64,000 nt of DNA, taken from assembly GCF_964199755.1 (NCBI RefSeq), contig NC_133907.1, positions 6,577,001 to 6,641,000 on the forward strand. Reading direction: 5' to 3'. Under the pieces are notes generated by a model. It did not search any database and was not told where the DNA came from. It was given only the letters and a program-made list of their open reading frames with translations. This stretch comes from Larus michahellis (Eukaryota > Chordata > Aves > Charadriiformes > Laridae). Positions 23,947 through 33,896 of the stretch are shown here, piece by piece (positions within the stretch are counted from its first letter, which is position 1; every line of letters begins with the position of its first letter). The position numbers were made by a program, and so were the translations under genes.

Positions 23947-26900
23947 CTACTTCTTATTCCTAGGCTTTAATTCTTCCGCTGCGTTTCGCAGAAAGATGTA
24001 GTTTTTCTTCTGTGGATTATAAAATTCATGACCCTAAAAAGAAAAATGATCTGCATTTACTCTCTTCAAAGAAAAAAATACCAACATTAAAATGTAAGAA
24101 TATGAATATTCCATGAGTTTTGTTTACTAAGATTTAATCTCAGCCTTTAAAACCAGATACTGGATAACATTGGTGGATTAGAAACAGGTTACCATAACAA
24201 GTAATTACAGGAACTGCGTATAAAGTAAAATTTAAGGGATGCTTATCCGTTTTTAAATGCAAAAACCTTTTCATATAAAAATAACCACATATGTCCAAGT
24301 TCTACTTTATAGATGCAGCATAAGAGCTCAATATGACTATTTTTAAAAAATATCATTCTAGGCAGAGAAGAAACGAAAACTTTAATGGCTACCCAGTTTG
24401 TATCTTTTAAATTAAATAAGGTCACATTTTTTCAAAGTGAAACCCAAGTTCTATGGGCAACTGCAAAAATATCTGTTCCCCAACTGCAGATGCAAATATA
24501 CTATTTTGCATATTGATATTATTTGCATACACATTACCAACTCAATACACAAGTATTCAAATCAGGGAGCGTAAACACTAAAAAAGCTATTACAGTCCAA
24601 TGCACAACTTGAAAATTACCAACTCTACTTGACAGAAGTGGTTCTAGAAAGGAAATTTAGTACCTAGCACCCAATGGTTTTACTACTTCACATTGGTTTA
24701 CAGATGCAAAGGATACCTCAGTACGTCTCTACCACGGCAGGCTACCCAAGCATTTGTAATGGAATTCATCTGCCCTAGCATTCAACAAAGTTATCTTGCT
24801 TTGCGCAGCATCCAGAAGACTAGATACAATGCAGGAAATTATAATTTTGCTCTCTCTGGGGCATTCAATCAAGTTAACCTGTGCAATATCTGCATTCAGT
24901 ATTCAGCAATATTATCCTCAAATTTAACAGCACAAGTTGTAACAGGAAAGTAATACTTTTAATGGAAGTTGTCATTCCATTAAAATCAGTTACATTTCAG
25001 CCTTGCTGCTCCCTTCTTAAACTATTAAGAAGTATTGATTCTCAACATATTACGTTTTGTTGTGATTCTCTTGCATCTATATGATTAATTGTTGAGTCGA
25101 GTTTGCAAAAGAAATACATAAATAATTGCCACAGCAAGCTGCACTGAACGGTACTGGAAATTCAGTGCATGGCATTCAAACACTGGTTTAAGTGTTTATA
25201 ACCACAGACACAGCTTTTTTTAAAGTCAAAAACAATCTGCAGAAGCAGAGATGTGCACGTCAAAGAGATTTGTGGGAACCTGTTAAGAATGCCACATTGC
25301 CCCATGACACTCCCCAGAGCAGAATGTGTGTGAGGCAACCAGAATAATTTCTGAATCCAGCACTTTAAATTTTGCTCATCCACATTTGCAAAATAGCACT
25401 GTTTAGCAAGCTTATCCAACTGAAGCTAAAATACAAAGAATGAACTACTTCAATGTTAAATTTCATCAGATGTCTAAAATGACGACTGTAAGTTTTCTTG
25501 CACGCTTGTGAAAGTAAAAAGACTCAGCAACTATTTATAAAGAACAGTGAAAGCCTCATGTGAAAAGAATAGTCTTTCTTGTCAACTGCAACTATGAATA
25601 TGAGTCTAAACCTTTCTTACCTTTGACCAATCGTAACTGGAAGCGTATGCAAATATATTGCCATTATGGTTGAAACAACAAGCAGATATTGGCTGGTCAA
25701 GTTGTTCTGATGTTTTTAGCTTTGTTCGCGCATCTTTATCCCAAAAGCTGAATCTACCATCAGATCCTACCGTTGCAAGAGTACCGTGGACAGGGTGAAA
25801 GGCTATCCCATTTACCTGCAGAATCATACAAAATACTATTAAAACACCACACACGAACAGGTGATGGGAACACTCACAACACACGTGCTGAATCCTGAGA
25901 GAGTAAATGCACGGGAAAGATTTTTTTCAACTAGATATAGTTTGTTTTGTTGGGTTTTTTTTAAATGTTTTCAGATATATCATCAGGGAAAAGCAAAAAA
26001 ACCCAACCAAATAAAAAGCACCAAAGCAAAAAGGAAAGCATCTTCTTTTTTGAAGTACCTAAAAATTCAATGCATAATCCCATTGTACTGTATTGAAAGT
26101 ATCCCATTGAAAGTATGGTTTCAATATCAGCAAAATTAACAAGCGTCAGCTCCACCAGGATGATTTAATGAATGGCTGATCTGGTGCTTGTTTTAAGGGA
26201 AGTACAAAAATTTGTCTTTCCTCTTAATGTATAACTATGACTATACTATGTATACTATGACTATAACTATAACTATGTCTTTAAACATATGCCTAAGATA
26301 ACATTAGGCGAGACAAAAGGTCAAGGAGAACAAACAATTCATAGCCAATTTTACATTAAGAGTGTATATTGTCCTGTATAAATGATATAGTGACATATGC
26401 TGAACACTTACAGCATAGATATCCTGAGGTGCTGATGTGTTTGTTCCATTGGAGCGATGACATTTAAAAGTGAAATTATCTTTTGCGCTGGGGGGAAAAG
26501 GTAAAAATAAAGACTTTTTACTTTCGTCGCTGTAAACTGGGCAATAAAGAAAGAATGTTTTACTAAATGATACTTACGGATTTGGAGGGTTGATATAATG
26601 AATAGCTACTCTTCCTTCAATACTTCCAAGGGCAAATCCAGTAGGCTTGTTCACTTTGTCTTTAAAAATAGCAACACAGCGATGCTAAATTTGAGAAAGA
26701 TACAGAGGATTTTAGACAGAGACTTGAGGGCCAAATTTTCTGAATGCTGTCTGTTTTCCATGGGGACACAAAACATCACATACATCAATGCAAAGTAAAG
26801 CAAAACCACAAACAAGGTCAAGAGATAGGGCAAATTCTATTGAGAATTTGGGCAACAGTATTTACATCTCTGAAGATCAGCAATAGATCAATGGGAAACC

Positions 26901-29900
26901 AGGACACGTGCCATTCTAAGTACTTTGGTTTAGAAACATTGCTCATTTTTACCAAAAAATAGCAAGCCCAGACCTTCAACAATCTGTATAAATATGCTCA
27001 TAATAAATATTATCATTTACCTGGTGTTTAAGAGGAGATTCTATTCTTCTAAATTCAGAAGGTTGGTTCTCTAACTGATAAACTATCAAACCCCTTTCTG
27101 CAGTGGCCACAGCAGCCATAGGATGAACCTGGATAAGGTTGTAAAATAGGTTGGCAGACAGACACTTCTGTTAATAGCATGGCAGAGAATTCTATTTATT
27201 ATTATTTCAGAGAAATCCCTGAAGAAGCTAAAGGAATTACACTATTTTTTGGGGGGAAGACAGAGAGGGAAAGAGGGAGAAAGAACAAAGTTCATTCGTA
27301 GACATATCTTCAAACAGAACAAATCAGTTCTTCCCTGCCATTGAGAAATTAAACATACCAAAAATCTTCTTATTATTAGCTTCTAATTATTAGCTGACCC
27401 TTCAAATGTGAATCACAGTAACAATCACACAAACTCATCCAGAAATAAGGGTAGGTCAGCCCTAGTGCCAATATGGTTTTGTGATGTTAAAAGGATACTA
27501 AGTGTGTTTTCTATGATGCAAATACCTATTTTCCAGACCTGATCAACATCAATTTATATTTTATTGCTAAAATCACACCAAGATTGAACACTATTCTATG
27601 ATCCTATACTAACAGCCTGTATTTAGTGCTAACCTAGAGGAGCCTCAAAGACTGCCAGCTTATTCTTACTCCCAGACATCTAGCTGACGCTAGTTTACTG
27701 TGTACCATGGCTTACCACATCTGCACAATAACATCTTTCAGGAAGCTGCAATGTCATCATCGGTGTTGGTGAGCGGGTATCCCAGAACTGATGGAAACAG
27801 AGAAACGAACAAACTTACGCTTGGAGTTGAGGATACACTATTTAAACTACTTTAGTAAAGAGAACGCAATTGGTACCAAGTTGCTTCATTCTTGTCTATA
27901 GTCAGAATACTGCAACTCTCGTGAGACCCCACCTGGAGTACTGCGTCCAATTCTGGAGTCCCTACTACAAGAAAGACATGGACGTGCTGGAACACGTCCA
28001 GAGAAGGGCCACGAGGATGATCAGAGGGCTGGGGCACCTCTCCTATGAGGACAGACTGAGAGAGCTGGCGTTGTTCAATCTGGAGAAAAGAAGGCTCCGA
28101 GGAGACCTTCTAGTGGCCTACCAGTATCTTAAGGGGGCCTACGAGAAAGCTGGTCAGGGACTTTTTAGGAAGTCGGGTAATGGTAGGACTAGAGGGAATG
28201 GATTAAAACTAGAGATGGGTCGATTCAGACTGGATGTTAGGAAGAAGTTCTTCACCATGTGGGTGGTGAGACACTGGAACAGGTTGCCCAGAGAGGTGGT
28301 GGAAGCCCCATCCCTGGAAGTTTTTAAAGCCAGGCTGGACAGGGCTCTGAGCAACCTTGTTAGTGGGAGGTGTCCCTGCCCATGGCAGGGGGGTTGGAAC
28401 TAGGTGATCTTTAAGGTCCCTTCCAACCCTGACAATTCTATGATTCTATGAACTCTCTATGAAGTAAGTCTATTTCATTGATTTGTTTTTTAAATTAGCG
28501 TTTAATAAAATATTTTGATTTCACATAAGTATTTCCATACACAGATCACTAGCATGCTTTGCGTCCGTTTGTTCAGGTAAAAATCATACCTTCAAAGTTT
28601 TATCCCAGCTTCCTGTCATCACACAGCTGTAATTTGGTGCTTTAATCCAATGGATAGTCTTCACAGGAGCATCATGCTGAAGATAAAAAAAAAAAAGGAC
28701 AAACACACATACATTTACTAAGATAACAGTCCACATTTCTTGTTTATGCTCCTCGTATTTTTTCTACATATTTACACTTTTTATGCACTGAAGAGCAGTG
28801 ATTCATGATTTTAGTCGCAGCAGTTAGGATAAAGGCTGGTCATGACCTTACTGTGTTGTTTAGTGCTGTAAAATCACCCACGTAAGAAAAAAATGGTTCC
28901 TGACACAAAGAACTACAATCAAGCCACTCTATATAGGAAGATGGTCTCAGCAGAAATACAAATTTCGAACGGCAGAACTTTCTATTTTCCATCATGCCAA
29001 AAATCAACACTTTAATATAATACATTATTTATTGCAAGCTAATATAAAAAACAGCTTCTTCTGACAAGAGCTACAGAAGAAAGGCCTATGTTCATTACAC
29101 CAATAAGATTTTAAAATCAAGGCTGAGAATCTGAATTTTATCACCTCAAGTAAGATACAAGAAGCAATCATTAGGACTAACTCTCTTAAATTTTATAACT
29201 GGTAACTTATTTTAGTCACCATAACTACACATTCTATGAACAGACATTTGCTTCTAAATTGAGAATGTAAATTATAATCCCTGTTACTGCTGCAGCAGAA
29301 AGCTGGTATTTGTGAAAGTGAATTCAATGATTTGTTAATTTTTTTCCCTTTATAATGCAACAGAGTGAGATCGCAGCAGCAATGGAAAGAGATCTCCCAA
29401 GTAAAACAGAGGAACAGCTGCGCAGATTATTCAAATCGCTTTGCATCTCTCCCTGTTCACGTGTACTTTATTATCTCAAAAATGTAAAAAGCACCACACA
29501 ACCTCTTCTTCATACAGCAGTATCGACTTCAGAAGGACTAAACATTAGCTTAATTTGCTAATAAAGGTAGCTTCTCATAAAAACAGGAAAGGGAATAATA
29601 GCTTGGGGCTTGCAGGCTTGCTTACTTACTTGTGCAATCTGAATAGCTTGATTACTGTTGAGATCCCACATTTTGGCTGTTTTATCACAGGAAGCAGTAA
29701 ATACTTTACTCCCATCCTAAAAACACGAAGGCGGCCAACAGATTAAATATCCCTGTCACGCAGTATCTATTAGAAAACCGTCAAGTCTTATCCTCTTCTA
29801 GTAATAGCATTAACATTAATGTAACATGTACAGGAATTGCAAGATAAAGAAGAAATATAAAAATGGAAATTTATTTACGACTGTATGCTGTAAAAGAGAA

Positions 29901-32690
29901 AACTGTGCTGGGTATTATCTAGCTTTAAAGACATTCTTACTTTCAAACTCACTTTTACCCTTCTTACACCCATGTTAGTCTATTCTATTAGGATACGCTT
30001 AGCATATACTTACAGTAACATAAGTCTATACAATAATCACGGGCTGCATCTACATGTGGCACTTGTGTCTGTCTGGAAACCACAGGCCAATTTATTTAGG
30101 GTTTTGGTAAAAATTGTTTATTTATTTTTAAATAGGAACATACGTCACTCCAGCAGGCATCTAGTACAGGCCCTGTGTGCATCTGCTGAGCCTTTGGAAT
30201 TGTCTGTCCATTATCCTGAACTTCCCAGCAGCGAACCTGTAACAGGAGAAGCGTATAAAGACATAACATACTAATGCTAAGAACTTAATATTCTCTTCTT
30301 GAAGGTCCCAGCCTTAGTTTATCCAACAAAGAGTATGAGGAGAACCTCAACATGAGGCAACCGCACGTGCTTGCAGCCCAGAAAGCCAACTGCATCTTGG
30401 TCTGCATCACCAGCAGCATGGCCAGCAGGTCGAAGGAGGTGATGCTGCCCCTCTGCTCCACTCTGGTGAGACCCTCCCTGCGGTGCTGCCTCCAGCTCTG
30501 GGGCCGTCAACATCAGAAGGACGTGGACCTGCTGGAGCAGGTCCAGAGGAGGTCATGAAGATGACCAGAGGGCTGGAGCCCCTCTGCTGTGAGGACAGGC
30601 TGAGAGAGTTGGGGTCGTTCAGCCTGGAGAAGGGAAGGCTCTGGGGAGACCTTGGAGCCCCTTCCAGTCCCTAAAGCAGCTCCAGGAAAGCTGGGGAGGG
30701 ACTCTGGAGCAGGGCAGGGAGCTGCAGGACAAGGGGGAAGGCTTTTAAACTGAAAGAGGGGAGATTTAGGTGAGATATCAGGAAGAAATTCTTAACTGTG
30801 AGGGTGGTGAGGCACTGGAACAGGTTGCCCAGAGAAGTTGTGGATGTCCTGGAGGCGTTCAAGGCCAGGCTCTATGGGGCTTTGAGCAACCTGGTCCAGT
30901 GGGAAGTGTCCCTGCCCATGGCAGGGGGTTGGAACTGGGTGATCTTTAAGGTCCCTTCCAACTCTAACCATTCTATGATTCTATGATTATGAAACACCAA
31001 GCTTTTTCTCAGAACTAGCAAAACCTTATTTTCTCTGATTACATTCCTTGTATCTGTACAGCCACAACTCAACCCCACAACTTCAAGCCCACCTCAAAAG
31101 TACCTTATGATCACATAACACCTCCCAGTGCTCTCCTGGAGAACCCTTAACCGTCAGCTAGGAAGAAGCTGCCTGATGCAGGCTACCAGCCAACAGACCA
31201 AACAGATGAGTTAAAGACGTTTGTCTTCCCCTCCCTGTTTGTGCCAGTTGGGATCTCACCCTTCAATCCAAACATCAATAAGGTTGTGGGAACTTAATCT
31301 TTTTGAGACTAGACCGCGAAACTGGACGATTTACCGTTGTCTTCATGGTTCTGTCACTGGGCAAAGCATAACTGTGTTAGCCTAATTGTATAAGAAAATG
31401 AAACTAAAAACCAAATAAGTTGGAAAAAGAAAAATCGAAGCAATAAAAATCCAACAGGGAAAACACTGAGTATATATTCCAAGATGAATCTTAAAACACA
31501 CAGGCAGAGGAATGATTTATCTGAAGATCACAACTGAATTTCTCAGTTGAAGCAGCTCAGCTATGTCAAACTTAAGTGTCTTGGCCCAGACAGAAATTTT
31601 GCAGTTCTGCAAAGAGAAAGATTTTCAGGTGCCCTGGCACAAGTTTTTAGGATCACATTTTGCAGTTTAGGCACTAATGCTCCCTCTAAGTCATCTGTAG
31701 GCCTGATTGTGAGTACTTACATCATTTGCCCATGATCCTGCAATGAGGAAATTACCCGGCAGTGTTGGCGGACTAAATGCTAAACAAGATATGCTGTCAT
31801 CAGGTGGAGATGTTACTTCAATATCCTATAAAGATCAAAAGACAAAACAAAATTAGCCACATCTGAAAACTGTGCGCTGTGATCCTATAACTTCTATAGG
31901 GTGAGTTAGTAGGTACTGCTGTGACACCTTAAACTGCATCAGAAGGAACAGTGGTTCTCACAGGGGCTAATACACGTACCTTCATTGGATTATGGTTATC
32001 CGCAGTTGTGCTGCCAAACATGCTGGTACCTCCAGTACCAAACCCCGATGTCGATCCAAACAGACTCATCCTTGCCCTGCAAAGGAGGAAAAGCCTTACT
32101 GAGGGGTCCCTCAAGCATCCCTGGGGTGTCTCACCACAGCCACTACAACGGCACACCCCTCACCCTGCCTGGGAGGCGATATAAAAAGAGGAATATAAAA
32201 GTATATGAAATTAGAAAAATAAAATCACGCTTCTCGTTGCAGTTAGATCCCTGACGTTTCCCGGTCAGCCACTGCTGTCAGGGGCCCCGCTCCGGCCGCC
32301 ACCTGGCGAGAGCTAACGCCCACCCACCCCGCCGGGCACGGCCCGCCCCAGAGGCGCTCCCGCTCCGGCACAGGCCCCGGCCTCACATCTCTGCCTACAG
32401 CCGGCCCGGCGTGGCGGCGAGGTCGGCCGGCAAGCGAGAAGGCGCCATTTCGCGGGGCAGAACCGGCCGCCGAACCGGCCGGCTCGGGGAGCGGCCGTTC
32501 AGGCAAAGGGGCCGAGGGCGCTGCCGCAGGCGGGGCGGTGCCGTCCGGGGGCGCGGGGCGGACCCCGGCGCCCACCCTCACTCACCGGTGTGGCGGAGCC
32601 GCTCCGGCCCGTTGCCTCCAGCGACGCGGCCCGGCGGGTAACGCGGCGGCGGCGCGGGGGCAGGCCGCGTCCCTCTGCGCAGGCGCGGCG
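22688..32690 (-). CDS. RAE1: RAE1, WD40 mRNA-export factor, complete
   Basis: RAE1 (GLE2/MRNP41) is a seven-bladed WD40 propeller that binds the GLEBS motif of NUP98 at nuclear pores, supports mRNA export and also acts in spindle assembly and checkpoint control. Coding exons on the minus strand: 31980-32069 (start ATG 32069), 31721-31825, 30144-30236, 29630-29716, 28590-28676, 27716-27787, 27021-27128, 26578-26684, 26412-26487, 25621-25815 and 23947-24033 (stop TAG 23947-23949). Lengths sum to 1107 nt, 368 residues, the length of the human protein. All introns are GT-AG and in phase. Visible blades include VRCWEV (66-71), [13 protein letters not shown] (103-115), [13 protein letters not shown] (146-158), [15 protein letters not shown] and [15 protein letters not shown] (292-306). 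The N terminus is [18 protein letters not shown] and the C terminus [13 protein letters not shown] non-coding first exon ends at 32586. No broken codon was seen; the gene looks fully functional. Confidence 0.98.
24034..25620 (-). other. RAE1: RAE1 last intron
   Basis: A 1587-nt intron between the WD-rich 195-nt exon (25621-25815) and the last coding exon. AT-rich; no repeat family or ORF recognised. Confidence 0.85.
26229..26278. repeat. ACTATG/ACTATA-rich imperfect tandem repeat
   Basis: About 50 nt made almost entirely of ACTATG and ACTATA/AACTAT units with slight variations, inside a RAE1 intron. Simple-sequence expansion; no function implied. Confidence 0.7.
27896..28452 (+). mobile_element. 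CR1 LINE 3' fragment in RAE1 intron
   Basis: A 5'-truncated chicken-repeat-1 LINE inserted antisense to RAE1. The plus strand carries an open frame (27870-28403) encoding the C-terminal end of CR1 ORF2 (visible: [51 protein letters not shown]), followed by the typical CR1 3' tail AATTCTATGATTCTATGA. The frame runs without a stop through the preserved reverse-transcriptase-distal part, so the copy is moderately young. CR1 usually leaves no clear target duplication and none was seen. Confidence 0.92.
30315..30990 (+). mobile_element. CR1 LINE 3' fragment in RAE1 intron (second copy)
   Basis: Starts near the segment reading CTTGCAGCCCAGAAAGCCAA, passes through GCTGGAGCAGGTCCAGAGGA, and ends in a CCATTCTATGATTCTATGAT tail. 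Same orientation as the copy at 27896-28452 but with more frameshifts: the ORF2 tail is split among several frames, so this copy is older or from another subfamily. It lies in the RAE1 intron upstream of coding exon 3. Confidence 0.9.
31980..32076 (-). CDS. RAE1: RAE1 exon 2, first coding exon
   Basis: Acceptor TTTGCAG then GGCAAGG and the ATG at 32069-32067; only 7 nt of 5' leader sit in this exon. Encodes 30 residues, [20 protein letters not shown] and then [10 protein letters not shown], and ends at donor GTACGTG. Confidence 0.96.
32586..32690 (-). other. RAE1: RAE1 non-coding exon 1 (5' end approximate)
   Basis: A strong donor CCG|GTGAGTGAGG on the minus strand ends an exon at 32586 inside the RAE1 CpG island, and an acceptor lies 7 nt before the coding start in exon 2, so a leader exon must be spliced here. 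The start near 32690 is an estimate from the position of GC-rich promoter motifs. Intron 1 would be 32077-32585. Confidence 0.6.
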
Positions 32691-32880
32691 GGGCGGTGGC
32701 GGCGCCTGCGCCCGGGCCCGGCGGGGCGGGAAGGGGCCGGAGCCGATGAGCGGGGACCGGGCAGGCGCCTTCCTCTAGGGCCAGGCGGAGGAAGGGTCCT
32801 GCGGAAGGACCGTCGTAAGGCACCGCCGCCCGTCGGGGTGTAAGGGCTGTGCCGGCAGGAGCCGTGGGTCCGTCCCGCGT
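32590..32880 (-). promoter_or_regulatory. RAE1: RAE1 CpG-island promoter with NRF1-like sites
   Basis: The CpG island runs from about 32260 to 32880. Near its centre are TGCGCAGGCGCG (32676-32687) and GGCGCCTGCGC (32701-32711), close to the NRF1 palindrome (YGCGCAYGCGCR) and inverted relative to one another, plus GGGGCGG boxes. No TATA box. This is a typical housekeeping promoter. Confidence 0.7.
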
Positions 32881-33176
32881 CCAGCCTGACTGCGCAGCCG
32901 GACACTAGGCATTGCTGATAGGTAGCAACACTGCTGCTGTGCGGTAAATAAAAACGCCAACTAGATAAGTCTGCTGAAAGTAATATCTGTACCATCCACG
33001 CCGATGACTGTGTAGATCGATTTTGGAAGTATTTTCTATGCAGTCAGTTTGGTTTTCTCGCATAAAACTTGTACACTTTAATCATCGCGTTTCCTGCTCC
33101 TTTTACTGTTTAGAGCCAACTAGATAAAGAAAATGAACACGGGGTTCTGTTACGATGTGCATCATTGACAGGATTG

Positions 33177-33776
33177 TTTATTAAATTCTTAATCACTAAC
33201 GCCTGCTTGCTTACTAGTTCATTGAAGACAAATAGTAATTTGGTTGCTGGAACATTTATAGCTGCTCGAGATACGCAGTAATCAAGAATTATCTCTGACT
33301 TCTTGTTCTGAATTTACAAGAAACACAAAATGCCACGATGCTGTACTTAAAATAATTTCCAGAAGGAGGCACATGCAATAAATTGTTAACAAAGTCTTTT
33401 ACTGTCTTCAAAAATAAAAAGGTTGGTACAGCATCATCTAGTGCTTTAAGGCAGAAGGCAAAGCAATTCCTTGATACATTTTTGAATTTAACATTTTCTA
33501 TCCAGAAAAAAATTAATTATCTTTTTATGTATGTACCATTGCATTTGGTGTTGTTACGGTGCAGAAACCACAGAATGGACTCAACAGTATTCTGTAAAAG
33601 AACTGCAATTTCTCTCTGTTTTGAAAAAGGAAAAATAGATAATAAGCTACATACAGCGATGAAGAAACATAACAAAAAGCTGAAGCATGCTCCTCTGTAT
33701 CTCTGCATTTTTTCTAAGCCCAGTCAACAAAATAAATCAATATCAAGAAAAAAACACTTCATTTGCAAACAAGCAT
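33177..33776 (-). other. SPO11: SPO11 3' UTR with candidate polyadenylation signal
   Basis: The nearest clear AATAAA on the gene strand after the stop is at 33177-33182, giving a 3' UTR of about 600 nt. The end point is therefore within about 0.4-0.5 kb of the RAE1 promoter region. No other feature was seen in this stretch. Confidence 0.5.
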
Positions 33777-33896
33777 TCACAGCCATCCACCAAATTGCAG
33801 TTTGTTCGGTAAATAGACTCTGGAAAGGTAATCTGATGAAAGAGAAGTTAAAACTTGAATTTCAGCTTTCAGTTGAGATGCTGCCATAATTTCCAG
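33777..33896 (-). CDS. SPO11: SPO11 last coding exon
   Basis: A long T tract on the gene strand ends in AAG, then CTG GAA ATT ATG. Encodes LEIMAASQLKAEIQVLTSLS and SDYLSRVYLPNKLQFGGWL with stop TGA. A 168-codon open frame on the plus strand (33383-33889) is an antisense shadow of this exon and the 3' UTR. Confidence 0.94.
   Translation of the reverse strand: MEIMAASQLKAEIQVLTSLSSDYLSRVYLPNKLQFGGWL

Larger units (their letters stand above)
25816..31720 (-). other. RAE1: RAE1 internal introns, including two CR1 insertions
   Basis: Introns between the coding exons: 25816-26411, 26488-26577, 26685-27020, 27129-27715, 27788-28589, 28677-29629, 29717-30143 and 30237-31720. Those at 27788-28589 and 30237-31720 each hold a CR1 fragment in antisense orientation to the gene. 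25816-26411 holds an ACTAT-rich imperfect tandem repeat. The others show only AT-rich sequence and short A/T runs. Confidence 0.85.

Noticed and set aside
33383-33889. Plus-strand 168-codon open frame
   Set aside because: It is antisense to the SPO11 last exon and 3' UTR. The minus strand shows clear SPO11 C-terminal similarity, so this is a shadow.
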